A stretch of 64,000 nucleotides of DNA from Bacteroidales bacterium (GCA_017548985.1 JAFYYW010000018.1:62001-126000); one strand, 5' to 3'; positions 36,404 through 45,320 are shown, counted from the first letter of the stretch. Translations and numbers: made by a program. The notes: a model not told the origin generated them from the letters alone.

Positions 36404-36428
36404 GCACAATAAACACCGTTTACTGCGC
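36404..36428. promoter_or_regulatory. Candidate operator: 11-bp imperfect inverted repeat
   Basis: GCACAATAAAC and GTTTACTGCGC flank a 3-nt spacer and are inverted copies at 9 of 11 positions. The repeat lies just upstream of the antirepressor promoter. Its half-site CGTTTAC (36417-36423) also occurs in the repressor/Cro control region (20475-20481 and inverted at 20445-20451), so it may bind the same regulator. Confidence 0.45.
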
Positions 36429-36505
36429 AAATATATGCAACTTTCCTGAACTATGCAAGATTTGGGAAAGAATTGCGCAAGTCACCCGCGGAAATCATGA
36501 TTATT

Positions 36506-36521
36506 TGGGGAAACATATACC
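36506..36521 (+). promoter_or_regulatory. Candidate late-gene control element, copy 1
   Basis: TGGGGAAACATATACC lies 54 nt before the start of the 924-residue gene. It matches the copies at 39361-39376 and 45252-45267 at 14 of 16 positions (TGGGGAAAnATAnACC). A TTGCGCAAG palindrome precedes it at 36473-36481. Confidence 0.5.
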
Positions 36522-36575
36522 TATAATCAGATAAATAATCCTCTTGTTTGCCTTGTACTATAGAATACAAGGTAA

Positions 36576-39350
36576 ATGATAAAGCAGATTCAACTCCGCG
36601 GGATCTCCCGCAACCCTTCGGACAGGATGACAGCCGACGGCGGGTGCGCCGAGAGCCTCAACGTCTTCCTTGACAATGACGAGACCGCCCCCGCACTGAA
36701 ACCCGTCGTCGTCAACACGATGACCGATGACAGGGGGGTGGCGATGTTCCCGAACCCCGACTGGGGGCATAACTGGGAGGCCGTGTTCATACATAAGACA
36801 CCTATGTTCGAGAGGGCGATAATCAAATACACGGATGAAGGTGTGCTAAAACTTGGCACATGGGGTGTGAGAGCGGTTCCCGACTGGATAGAGACGGGAT
36901 GCACCGCTTTCTTATCCCTTGGGGAGAGTGAGACATTCATCCGTTGCGTCAATCTGGGCAACACCCTCGGCATTGTGACAAGCGAGGGGACAAAATGGGC
37001 GCTGATGAAGGATGGGGTGTATCAGGCTCTCGGCTCGTCAATACCCTTCCCCAGATTCACCCTCGCCAATTATGATGTGGAGGCGAGTGACGTTTCGGGA
37101 GAAGAGGTGGTGAGAGAGATCACGAGGTCTGGCTATACCTCTGAAGTGGGGCATGACTCTTATCAGCCCAAAGCCGGATTTGACGAGAACCATCTGAAAG
37201 TGACATGGGAGGATATCGACATCGCTATGGCGAAGAACGCCAAGCAGGGGGTTTATAACAAACAACAGTTCGCCATTTTCGCTGTCAGGCTTTTTGATGG
37301 GACAAGGATTGTCTCAACCCCGGTGTTGTTGGCTCCCGGCATAGAGAACCCTTTCAGCGTCTCATATGTCTGGCAGTATGCCGCCCCGATCCCAGGCGAG
37401 GAATGGACTGTCACCTTTAACTTGGCTTATAACATATTCGCGAGACTGGACGAGGACGCCAATTTCTTTGATGATTGGGAGGACATAGTGGACTCCATTG
37501 AGATATATCTCTCTGAACAGATAGAGCCTGACCGCACGAAAAGTGAGTTCGGTGATTATGAGATCACCTTGAATGAGAGCGATGAGGCCACACTGGTCGA
37601 GGGTGATCTTGTTCTGGGAGAGGGCAAAGGGTCAATGTTGACCAAATATCTCAACGTATCCAACTTCTACCGGGTATATTCCGTCCCGATAAACGACGAC
37701 AACATCAGCACACTCCGAACCGGACTTATCCTTGACACAAAGGACTATATGTCCACCGACAACCTCGTGACCTCCGGGATAAGGCTCGACACCCTGTCCG
37801 ACATGAAACACTATGACGTGAGGTTCGACAGGGCGACACTCTACAACAACAAGATAGTGGCCTCCGGGATATCGGAGAAGGTGGGGATGTCGCTCAACGT
37901 GCCGATAGCGAAGGGTTATTGGAACCCTTCCCTCACTGATTACCCTATCCCGGAACACTCCTATGAGTACACCAACGGCGAGGTTCTCGCCTTCCGTATG
38001 ACCTTCCACCTGCGTGACAGCGCCGGGAGGTCGTTCACCATCAAGGCGAGGAACGGGGACAGCGATTACTTCACCTTCGGCAACGAGACCATCGAGTCGA
38101 CCGGCCTGAAGAGCAACGGCTACGGGATGATCTTCTGCCCGGACGCGAGGGCGTTCGCCGTTGATGTGCAGGCCTTCTATGGGGCGCTCGACTCGATAGA
38201 GGCCGGGTCGGTGACCGCCGTGGGAGGGGCGACATTGAGCATGACCCCGCACCCCAACCTCGACTGCTCGTACTGGTATGGGGACATGACGAGCGAGATG
38301 GTGTCACACTGCTCCCAGAACGCCACATACATCGCGGGCGAAGAGTCCTATGTGGACAACAAGCCCAACAAGGTCTACATGTCCGAGATGGACAACCCCT
38401 TCGTGTTCCCCGTGTCGTCAAGGTACACGCTCAACAGCAGGGTTCTCGGATGCGCCATAGCCACCGCCGCCCTCTCGGAGGGGCAGTTCGGACAGTTCCC
38501 GATCTATGTCTTCACCGAGGACGGCATCTGGGCGATGGAGTCGGCGTCGGACGGCACGATAGTGTCCACCAAGCCGATGAGCAGGGAGGTCTGCTCCAAC
38601 CCGGACTCCATCACTCCCATCGACAACGCGGTGGTGTTCATGACCGAGAAGACCGTCATGCTGGTCTCCGGGTCGCAGATCACAGACCTGTCACCCTTCA
38701 TGAACGGGAGCCATTACAAGATGGACGTGTCCAGCCGCGAGGGCGAGCTGATAGCCGGGGGAGACTGGAGGGAGTACATAAGCACCCTCACCGACACCAC
38801 GCACTTTATGGCCTTCATGGACAAGGCCGAGATAGCCTACGACTACAAGGGCGGCAGGCTGGTGTTCGTCAACCCCGACAAGACCTTCCAGTACGTGTAT
38901 ATACTGAAGACCAACACCTGGCACAAGCTGTTCGTGGACGGCTACGGCTCTGACGGCCCCCGCCTGTCGAACATCCTCAACGCCTATCCCGACACCTACA
39001 TCAACGCCGGGCCGAGGAACAGGTACATCTGGAACCTGTCGTCCAAACTCGACGTGACCTCCTCCACGAGCATAAAGGGAGTCATAGTGACCAGACCCTT
39101 CGACCTCGGCTCGCCCGATATCAGGAAGGTCATCAACGACATCCGGATAAGGGGACGGTTCAACAGGAGGGATGTGCGGTACATCCTCATGGGATCGATG
39201 GACGGCATCAACTGGGGAGTCCTCCCCTCGCTTCACGGCGGGTCGTACAAGTGGTTCAGGCTCATCCTCCTCACAAGCCTCTCCCCGGTGGAGAGGGTGA
39301 GCTGGATAGACATAGAATATGACACCCGTATGCAGAACAAATTGAGGTGA
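36576..39350 (+). CDS. Putative head-tail stabilisation/tail protein (P22 gp10-like beta-propeller)
   Basis: A 924-residue, beta-rich protein without signal peptide or membrane helices. The N-terminus RGISRNPSDRMTADGGCAESLNVF resembles that of P22-type packaged-DNA stabilisation proteins, and later parts (FPIYVFTEDGIWAMESASDG, DNAVVFMTEKTVMLVSG) have repeated hydrophobic strands as expected of a propeller-like tail hub or plug. It is the first gene of a rightward late unit with the portal gene. The assignment is from pattern and position, not from a decisive motif. Confidence 0.5.
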   Translation: MIKQIQLRGISRNPSDRMTADGGCAESLNVFLDNDETAPALKPVVVNTMTDDRGVAMFPNPDWGHNWEAVFIHKTPMFERAIIKYTDEGVLKLGTWGVRAVPDWIETGCTAFLSLGESETFIRCVNLGNTLGIVTSEGTKWALMKDGVYQALGSSIPFPRFTLANYDVEASDVSGEEVVREITRSGYTSEVGHDSYQPKAGFDENHLKVTWEDIDIAMAKNAKQGVYNKQQFAIFAVRLFDGTRIVSTPVLLAPGIENPFSVSYVWQYAAPIPGEEWTVTFNLAYNIFARLDEDANFFDDWEDIVDSIEIYLSEQIEPDRTKSEFGDYEITLNESDEATLVEGDLVLGEGKGSMLTKYLNVSNFYRVYSVPINDDNISTLRTGLILDTKDYMSTDNLVTSGIRLDTLSDMKHYDVRFDRATLYNNKIVASGISEKVGMSLNVPIAKGYWNPSLTDYPIPEHSYEYTNGEVLAFRMTFHLRDSAGRSFTIKARNGDSDYFTFGNETIESTGLKSNGYGMIFCPDARAFAVDVQAFYGALDSIEAGSVTAVGGATLSMTPHPNLDCSYWYGDMTSEMVSHCSQNATYIAGEESYVDNKPNKVYMSEMDNPFVFPVSSRYTLNSRVLGCAIATAALSEGQFGQFPIYVFTEDGIWAMESASDGTIVSTKPMSREVCSNPDSITPIDNAVVFMTEKTVMLVSGSQITDLSPFMNGSHYKMDVSSREGELIAGGDWREYISTLTDTTHFMAFMDKAEIAYDYKGGRLVFVNPDKTFQYVYILKTNTWHKLFVDGYGSDGPRLSNILNAYPDTYINAGPRNRYIWNLSSKLDVTSSTSIKGVIVTRPFDLGSPDIRKVINDIRIRGRFNRRDVRYILMGSMDGINWGVLPSLHGGSYKWFRLILLTSLSPVERVSWIDIEYDTRMQNKLR

Positions 39351-39356
39351 TCTCAG

Positions 39357-39376
39357 CAAATGGGGAAAGATAGACC
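39357..39376 (+). promoter_or_regulatory. Candidate late-gene control element, copy 2
   Basis: CAAATGGGGAAAGATAGACC is an exact 20-bp duplicate of 45248-45267. It lies 61 nt before the ATG at 39438. A small hairpin, ATAGGG...CCCTAT, follows in the untranslated region. Confidence 0.6.
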
Positions 39377-39437
39377 ATAGGGGCGGGAATCCGTCCCTAT
39401 TTTCGTGACGCATATATGTCAAATCATTCAGAAGGAT

Positions 39438-39677
39438 ATGGAAAATATTTTCGACAACCTCATCATCAGGGACATGGCGAAGTCCCTCCAGACGATCGCC
39501 TCCGTCGGTAGCAGTCACACCGACCTCGCGTCAATAGCGGACAAGCTCGACGCCATCACCCAGAAGCTGGAGGCCATCGCCACCAAGCTCGACCCGCTTT
39601 ACACCACAGATTACGTGGCGCCGGAGTCTGACACCGAGCCCTCCACGCCTGACACCGAGCCCTCCACGGGAGACTGA
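39438..39677 (+). CDS. Small phage protein of unknown function upstream of the portal gene
   Basis: About 79 residues from ATG 39438, chosen because GAAGG lies 4 nt upstream; an ATG-like start at 39405 is possible. It has an N-terminal helical part (MENIFDNLIIRDMAKSLQTI), a heptad-like segment IADKLDAITQKLEAIATKLD likely to form a coiled coil, and a C-terminal acidic tail with two STPDTEPS-type repeats. No family recognised. It is 31 bp before the portal start. Confidence 0.65.
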   Translation: MENIFDNLIIRDMAKSLQTIASVGSSHTDLASIADKLDAITQKLEAIATKLDPLYTTDYVAPESDTEPSTPDTEPSTGD

Positions 39678-39708
39678 TCCCCCGGCGGTCAATTAACGGA
39701 CGCTGGAT

Positions 39709-41760
39709 ATGTTTAAGGCAGACCGACTCATAAGGCGCGGCGTCTCGCTCCCGGACATGGACTCCGTGAGGGCGAGGCAGTCGAGGCTCAACTTCAAGGA
39801 CAAGGATGTCGCGCTGCTCCAGAGATGCGAGAGGATCTGGGGCAATATGGATGACTTCCGCCAGCAGAGGGCGAGGGGAGTCCGCTTCACCTATGGCGAC
39901 CAGTGGGCCGACATCATCACGGTGAACGGCAAGGCCATGACCTACCGTGACTACCTCATGCGCCAGGGCAACGTGGTCATCCAGACCAACCAGATCAAGA
40001 ACAAGGTCGACACCATCGTCGGTGTGATGGTGAAGGACAAGAGCGAGCCCGTGTGCCACGCCATCGACCGGGACGAGCAGCAGTACGGCGAGATAATGAC
40101 CGTCGCGCTGCAGGCCAACTGCGAGAAGAACCTTATGACGGAGCTTGAGATAAAGTTCCTGAAGGACATCTGCATAGGCGGGTTGGCGGTGGCGCACGAG
40201 GCATATGACGACACCTCCGGCCCCAACAGGAGGCTCGACTCCTGGACTACCTACTGCAACCCCAACCAGGTGTTCTTCGAGAGCGAGGCGGTAGACCCCA
40301 GGTTCTGGGACGTGACACTCGTGGGGCAGTTCTTCGACAAGAGTTTCGCCGAGGTGTGCGCCATGTTCGTCCACAAGTCCTCCGACTACGGCGTGTTGAG
40401 GGACATCTACTCCAGCCAGTCCGCCGTGTTCAAGGAGGAGGATGTCCGTGAGATAACGGACAGGCATGACGAGTCGGAGATGACCTTCCTGCGCCCCTCG
40501 GACTCCACCAAGTGCCGTGTGTACGAGGTGTGGACGAGGGAGACGAGGGCGAGGATACGCCTTCACGACACCAACGAGGGGACTGAGGAGATCATCGACG
40601 CCGACGACAGGGAATACCGCAGGCAGGTGAAGGCCGAGAACGACAGGAGGAGGAGGCTCGCCCGCGAGTCCGGCTGGCCGGACGCCGACGTGCCTTACAT
40701 CATCGGTGACGGCTACGGCTCTGACGAGGGGGAGAGGAACGGGTTCTTCATCGACACCTACTGGTACTGCCGCTTCCTCGCCCCCGACGGGACTGTCCTC
40801 TGGGAGGGCGAGTCACCCTACGCCGACAGGAGCCACCCGTTCTCCTTCTGCGCCTTCCCCTTCGTGGACGGCAAGATAACGGGCTACATGAACGACGCTA
40901 TCGACCACAACATAGCGATGAACAGGGCCATCGTCCTCCATGACTGGCTGCTCCGCTCCCAGGCGAAGGGAGTGACCGTCGTGCCGAAGGCCATAGTGCC
41001 AGACGACGTCAGCTTCGACGAGTTCGCGAGGAGCTGGACATCCATCGACGACATGGTGTTCATCGACATGAAGCCGGGGCAGGAGGGGCTGATGCCCAAG
41101 ACCTTCTTCGGGGCGGCGCAGAACTTCGATGTCAGCAGCCTCATAGCGACCTACGCCAGGCTGATGGACAGCGGCACTCCGGTCAACGGGGCCATCCAGG
41201 GGAAGGCTCCCGGGGCGGGGACATCCGGCGCGCTCTACGCCCAGATGGTGACGAACGCCTCCACCCCCATAGCCGGGCTGATGGAGGACTTCCGCAAGTT
41301 CAAGGAGTCCATCCTCTACAAGAAAATGAAGAATATAGCGATGTTCTACGATACCGCCAGGTTCTCCAGCATAGCCGGCAGGATCGACGGGATCATGGAC
41401 AACGCCAACATCAACCTCAACGAGGTGGGTGATCTTGAGTACGACATCAAGATCAAGGAGAGCGCCGACACGCCCGTGTTCAGGGCGGTCATCAACCAGG
41501 ACGCCAAGGAGTTCCTGCTCAACGGCCTCATCTCCTTCGAGGAGTACCTTGAGATAGCCGACGTCCCTTACGCCGACAAGATCCTCCAGGGGAGGCAGGC
41601 GAGACAGGCCGAGGCCGAGGCGATGAGCGAGGCCGGGATGCCCGTCCCCGCCGGAGGCCCGCCAGCCCAGGGCAACGGCCACCCCGTGCGGGTCGAGCAG
41701 CCGCTCACCAGAGAGGAGGCGGCTGTGGTGAGGTCGATGAACATGTACCAACCATCATAA
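39709..41760 (+). CDS. Phage portal protein
   Basis: A 683-residue portal protein. The N-terminus (RFTYGDQWADIITVNGKAM, QTNQIKNKVDTIVGVMV) and the middle region (HNIAMNRAIVLHDWLLRSQ, GAAQNFDVSSLIATYARLMDSGTPVNGA) look like the P22/podovirus-type portal family. The C-terminus is Pro/Gly-rich. It forms the dodecameric ring at the capsid vertex for DNA packaging and ejection. Unusually, the terminase gene lies next to it on the opposite strand; the two converge on a terminator at 41784. Confidence 0.8.
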   Translation: MFKADRLIRRGVSLPDMDSVRARQSRLNFKDKDVALLQRCERIWGNMDDFRQQRARGVRFTYGDQWADIITVNGKAMTYRDYLMRQGNVVIQTNQIKNKVDTIVGVMVKDKSEPVCHAIDRDEQQYGEIMTVALQANCEKNLMTELEIKFLKDICIGGLAVAHEAYDDTSGPNRRLDSWTTYCNPNQVFFESEAVDPRFWDVTLVGQFFDKSFAEVCAMFVHKSSDYGVLRDIYSSQSAVFKEEDVREITDRHDESEMTFLRPSDSTKCRVYEVWTRETRARIRLHDTNEGTEEIIDADDREYRRQVKAENDRRRRLARESGWPDADVPYIIGDGYGSDEGERNGFFIDTYWYCRFLAPDGTVLWEGESPYADRSHPFSFCAFPFVDGKITGYMNDAIDHNIAMNRAIVLHDWLLRSQAKGVTVVPKAIVPDDVSFDEFARSWTSIDDMVFIDMKPGQEGLMPKTFFGAAQNFDVSSLIATYARLMDSGTPVNGAIQGKAPGAGTSGALYAQMVTNASTPIAGLMEDFRKFKESILYKKMKNIAMFYDTARFSSIAGRIDGIMDNANINLNEVGDLEYDIKIKESADTPVFRAVINQDAKEFLLNGLISFEEYLEIADVPYADKILQGRQARQAEAEAMSEAGMPVPAGGPPAQGNGHPVRVEQPLTREEAAVVRSMNMYQPS

Positions 41761-41783
41761 TATCGCATACTTGTGTTTTTGGC

Positions 41784-41819
41784 GGTCTCCCGGACGCGAG
41801 TCCCGGAGGCCGTGTTTTT
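41784..41819 (+). terminator. Intrinsic terminator after the portal gene
   Basis: GGTCTCCCGGAC (41784-41795) pairs with GTCCCGGAGGCC (41800-41811) with one mismatch and one G-U, followed by GTG and five T residues. It separates the rightward portal unit from the converging leftward terminase unit. Confidence 0.8.
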
Positions 41820-42184
41820 CATATCAGCCCGGCGAGCCTCAGCCGCTCGCGGATGAAGGCCTTGCGCCTCACCTCTCTCTCCCTCTCAGGCATACCCTCC
41901 AGGCCGTGTTTGTTGGCCGTGTGGTAGTAGCATCCCTGCCTGAGGGTGTTGACGGTCAGCAGGCGGGCCTTGTACCCGAACACCCGCTTCTGGACTCGGA
42001 ACGTCTCCCTCGTGTAGGTGACGAGCCTGTCCGGACGGAAGGCCGCCGCGGCGAGGTAGACGGTAGTCCTCTCCCTCTTTCTCCTCTCCTCTGCCGCCTT
42101 GACACCCTGCCTGTAGGCGCGGTTCGCCCAGGCGGTCACGAGGAGTATGGCCGGGCGGCGGAATAGTCTCTTGAAAAAGCTCAT
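41819..42184 (-). CDS. Small basic phage protein of unknown function
   Basis: A 121-residue, strongly basic protein (FFKRLFRRPAILLVTAWANRAY near the N-terminus; AEERRKRERTTVYLAAAAF). It follows the terminase gene by 11 bp on the same strand and is the last gene of that unit. No family recognised; a nucleic-acid-binding or packaging-associated role is possible because of the charge and position. Confidence 0.6.
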   Translation of the reverse strand: MSFFKRLFRRPAILLVTAWANRAYRQGVKAAEERRKRERTTVYLAAAAFRPDRLVTYTRETFRVQKRVFGYKARLLTVNTLRQGCYYHTANKHGLEGMPEREREVRRKAFIRERLRLAGLI

Positions 42185-42195
42185 ATCAGTTGTGA

Positions 42196-44301
42196 TTAAA
42201 TGTTGGTCAGTCCCATGCGGTCTCCCCTCACGGTCTCCCCGCCCCTCTCCCTCGGCTTGACCCAGGCGGGGATGGGCATCTCCTTGAACCCCACCCAGAG
42301 GAGGATGGCGGTGGCCATGAGCACGTCGTCATGCTTTCCCGGAGGGGCGTTGTACTGCCCCTTCTCGTCTATGTACATGGACATCTCGTCCAGGCAGAAG
42401 GTACTCGGCTCGTCCCAGAGGTCGTCACGCAGGCATGTCCGCATGTTGTCTATGATCTTGGGCTTGGTGAGGGCGTTGGTGTGGAACCCCCACTTGCCGA
42501 CGACCCCCTCTCTCACGTCCTCCTCCCTTGTCTGCCGCATATAGAGGTTGTCGTAGATGTCCGATATGATGTCGAGGATGTACTCGAAGCCCTCCTCGTC
42601 GGCGTTGTGGTCTTTCCTGCGTGTCTCCAGGGTGTTCGACTCTATGACGAGCAGGGCATGGCCGTACCACTCGGAGAGCCTCACGGCGTCATACGCCAGT
42701 TTGTCATGGTCGGTGTGGTAGCGCATCTCCGCCACCACGTTCGGCTTTCCGGCGAGCCCGAAGTCCGGCATCATCATGAGCCTGTCGAGGACTCTCACCG
42801 ACGACCAGTCGGAGGTCTCGTTCGGCCCGCCGATGTCCACCGCCACCACGTAGCGGTTGGAGATGGGGCTGTCGTCCGGCTCCTCCCATATCCTCAACGC
42901 CCCCGACGAGTTGGGGACGAACCTGATGTTGTCGAGTATCTCTTTGCCCTCGTGCGCGTCGCTGATGAGATCCCCTGTCATCACCGGCTCCCGGCATCTC
43001 TCCCTCTTCCTCGCCACCTCGAAGGGGTCGAACACCTTCTGCCCGGCGGTTATGAACGCCTGCTCCGGCGTGGCGGGGGCCTCGTTGCACATCTTGGCGA
43101 AGGAGAGCTTGAGCCTGCGGTAACGATACCAGTTGATGTGCTCAAGGGTGGCCCCAAGCTCCCAGAGCCACCAGTAGTACTTGCCGCTGTCCTTCCACTT
43201 GCCGTCCGTCCTCTCGTCCTCCCGGTGTTCCCAGAGCCAGTCCACGAACGCCCTCTTGTCCTTTATCTCCCTCGTGTCGTTCTCTATCTGGATGAAGGAG
43301 ATGAAGACCGGGACATATCCGCCCTCGCCGCCTGAGCAGGACTCCCACACCATATGGAAGTAGTCGTCGGACGACTTGGCGGTGGACTCCATCACCTCCA
43401 TCGTCTCGGTGTCCTCAAGCAGACCTCCCTGTATGTCGGCTATGATGTCCTCGGCCTGCTTGCCGGGGGTGTCCGGCCACACTCCCACCTCCGAGTAGTG
43501 CGCCCCCGATATGTCCTTCGACCGCAGGGTGTCGGGCTTCTCCGCCGTACCCACGTAGATGAACCCCTCCAGCACCTGCCTGTTGTCCTGATCCTTCACG
43601 GTGAAGGCGTGTCCGGACGTGTCGGCGGGGGCGAGACGTAGCTCCGTCCCGTCCTCCAGCCCCAGATCCCAGGCCGGGTAATCCTTGATGCTCCGCTTGA
43701 GCATGTTGAGGATGGTCTCGGAGGCGGATGAGGTGTGGGCCGCTATGGCGAAGGAGTGGAACTCGTTCCACTTGAACTGGAGCCAGACCTGGTAGAAGAA
43801 GCAGAAGGTCGAGCCTCCCCATTGTCTCGCCTTGAGGATGATGAGGGCGATCGGGACTCCCGCCCCGCGGAGCTCCTCGCACTTGGCGAGGACTATGAGC
43901 TGGGGGAGGTTGAGCATGAACCTGACCCTCTTCTTGAGTCTCTTGTGCTTGATCCAGACGCAGAAGTACGCCCAGTGGCAGAAGTCGTGCTTGTGCCTTA
44001 TCCTCCGTATGCGCCTCTCTATCTCCAGCTTGTCGGGGACTCCGTACACCCATTTTTTCGAGGCGATGTATCTCTCTATGCTCCCGGCCTTGACCACCGC
44101 CTTTATAAGGGGGTTCCTCATCATCGCCTCCGGAACCCACTGCGTGGGTATGGCGAAATCGGGGATGTCCAGCCTGACCCTCCTCTCGCCGAGAAGCTCG
44201 GCCAGTCCCTCCCCGGTCACGGGGTCGTACTCCGCCCTGAGCCTCCGGAGACGCCTCTCGTTCTCCCCGGTTATCCGTTTATAGATATCGTCTGGCGTCA
44301 T
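42196..44301 (-). CDS. Terminase large subunit
   Basis: A 701-residue packaging motor. The ATPase part carries a Walker A-like KARQWGGSTF (residues 157-166) and an ISGAHYSEVGVWPDT segment as Walker B region. The C-terminal RNase H-like nuclease has YVVAVDIGGPNETSDWSSVRV, LLVIESNTLE and the late acidic motif GKHDDVLMATAILLW. It cuts and pumps phage DNA into the prohead through the portal. Its start overlaps the end of the rhomboid gene by 23 bp, suggesting coupled translation. Confidence 0.9.
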   Translation of the reverse strand: MTPDDIYKRITGENERRLRRLRAEYDPVTGEGLAELLGERRVRLDIPDFAIPTQWVPEAMMRNPLIKAVVKAGSIERYIASKKWVYGVPDKLEIERRIRRIRHKHDFCHWAYFCVWIKHKRLKKRVRFMLNLPQLIVLAKCEELRGAGVPIALIILKARQWGGSTFCFFYQVWLQFKWNEFHSFAIAAHTSSASETILNMLKRSIKDYPAWDLGLEDGTELRLAPADTSGHAFTVKDQDNRQVLEGFIYVGTAEKPDTLRSKDISGAHYSEVGVWPDTPGKQAEDIIADIQGGLLEDTETMEVMESTAKSSDDYFHMVWESCSGGEGGYVPVFISFIQIENDTREIKDKRAFVDWLWEHREDERTDGKWKDSGKYYWWLWELGATLEHINWYRYRRLKLSFAKMCNEAPATPEQAFITAGQKVFDPFEVARKRERCREPVMTGDLISDAHEGKEILDNIRFVPNSSGALRIWEEPDDSPISNRYVVAVDIGGPNETSDWSSVRVLDRLMMMPDFGLAGKPNVVAEMRYHTDHDKLAYDAVRLSEWYGHALLVIESNTLETRRKDHNADEEGFEYILDIISDIYDNLYMRQTREEDVREGVVGKWGFHTNALTKPKIIDNMRTCLRDDLWDEPSTFCLDEMSMYIDEKGQYNAPPGKHDDVLMATAILLWVGFKEMPIPAWVKPRERGGETVRGDRMGLTNI

Positions 44302-44782
44302 TGATGACAGGGCTGATGAGTCGTCTCAAGTATGCCGCCCCTATGCCCATAGCGAACGCGGCGATATGGGTGGTGGCGCTGAATCTGGGGATGAGAAGCA
44401 TGCCGACCGTCACGGCGAGGAAGACTATGACCTCAGTCCTCCCCCACCAGGGTGATGAGAGGGGAGGGGTGCGGTATCCGATGACGGCGTAGAGGATGTT
44501 GGAGAACCCTATGACGGGACGGAGGGAGAGGGGATAGACGATGACCGCCACGACATAGGCGAGGGCAAGCTCCGCGCAAGCCTTGCGTGGGTTTGGTTTC
44601 CTGAATATTGTCCATATGGCGAGCGAGTTGACGGCCAGATGCCACCACGAGGCGTGGAAGAAGGAGTATGCGGCGGCCCTCGCCAGATAGGGCGAGTCCG
44701 GTGAGGCGAGCCATCCAGGTATGCCGAAAGCCGCCGTCAGCGCCGCGAGGGCGAGTATGATTGTCACTCTCAGTAGTCCCAT
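44279..44782 (-). CDS. Phage-encoded rhomboid-family intramembrane serine protease
   Basis: A 167-residue polytopic membrane protein from ATG 44782 (MGLLRVTIIL). It has all the sequence landmarks of a rhomboid protease in the right order: FFHASWWHLAVN (His43, His48, Asn52, with the same spacing as GlpG His145/His150/Asn154), GFSNILYAVIGY (nucleophile Ser94, aligning with GlpG GLSGVVYALMGY; the usual GxSG is GFSN), and THIAAFAMGIGAAYL (catalytic His139). About six membrane helices fit the core fold. It lies between a small phage gene (13-bp overlap) and the terminase gene (23-bp overlap), so it is an integral part of the late unit, not a host gene. The substrate is unknown. Confidence 0.75.
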   Translation of the reverse strand: MGLLRVTIILALAALTAAFGIPGWLASPDSPYLARAAAYSFFHASWWHLAVNSLAIWTIFRKPNPRKACAELALAYVVAVIVYPLSLRPVIGFSNILYAVIGYRTPPLSSPWWGRTEVIVFLAVTVGMLLIPRFSATTHIAAFAMGIGAAYLRRLISPVINDARRYL

Positions 44783-45180
44783 TTCTCCCTCACCTTCCGT
44801 ATGGCCTTCCGTATGATCTTCCTCGCGCTCTCCGCCGTGATGTAGAACTCCGGGGCCGGCTCCTCCACGAGGAACTCCATCACCCTCTCCCTTGAGAGCG
44901 CGCATTTGGGATGCTCCCGCAGGTATCTGGCGTACCTCTCGTCCAGACAGAGGATCATCCTCCTTGACGAGGGGTGGAGTCTCATGAGGAACTCTTTCGA
45001 CCTTATCTTTCCGAGGAGGAGGGAGGCGGTGCGCGAGTCGATGAAGAACCTGGGAGCAGGTTGTCTCCGCACCCATTCCCCGGCTGTCCGGAAGGACGAG
45101 AACCGTCCCTCCTCAAGCCCCCTCTTGTACACGGCGTATATCGCCCTCTCTTTCGCCTTGATCAGTTCGTTGTCCCTCAT
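44770..45180 (-). CDS. Phage protein of unknown function, first gene of the terminase unit
   Basis: About 136 residues from ATG 45180 (MRDNELIKAKERAIYAVYKRG), which follows AAGGAGGAG at good spacing. It is basic and helical and contains two similar segments, RFFIDSRTASLLLGKI and EFYITAESARKIIRKA, pointing to an internal duplication. A nucleic-acid-binding role is plausible but not shown. A promoter-like element lies directly upstream. Confidence 0.65.
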   Translation of the reverse strand: MRDNELIKAKERAIYAVYKRGLEEGRFSSFRTAGEWVRRQPAPRFFIDSRTASLLLGKIRSKEFLMRLHPSSRRMILCLDERYARYLREHPKCALSRERVMEFLVEEPAPEFYITAESARKIIRKAIRKVREKWDY

Positions 45181-45195
45181 TCTCCTCCTTAACGG

Positions 45196-45203
45196 CAAAA
45201 ATA
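45196..45203 (-). promoter_or_regulatory. Candidate -7 element for the leftward terminase unit
   Basis: TATTTTTG on the minus strand matches TAnnTTTG and lies about 16 nt before the start codon at 45180. The -33 region is weak (TTGC at 21 nt distance, within the TTGCGCAAG palindrome at 45221-45229). Confidence 0.45.
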
Positions 45204-45247
45204 CAATTAATTACCCAAACTTGCGCAAGATATGACGCAATATTTGC

Positions 45248-45267
45248 CAAATGGGGAAAGATAGACC
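45248..45267 (+). promoter_or_regulatory. Candidate late-gene control element, copy 3
   Basis: Exact 20-bp duplicate of 39357-39376, 53 nt before the scaffold start codon at 45321. The palindrome TTGCGCAAG (45221-45229) lies upstream as in copy 1. Confidence 0.6.
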
Positions 45268-45320
45268 TCGCGTGGGCGGAGGGGGGATTATTTTTGACCC
45301 AAACAAATTTGATTACACCG

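Noticed and set aside
42331..43335. 334-codon frame antisense to the terminase gene
   Set aside because: Composition is Val/His/Leu/Arg-rich in the way of shadow translations of GC-rich genes, and the terminase motifs lie on the other strand.
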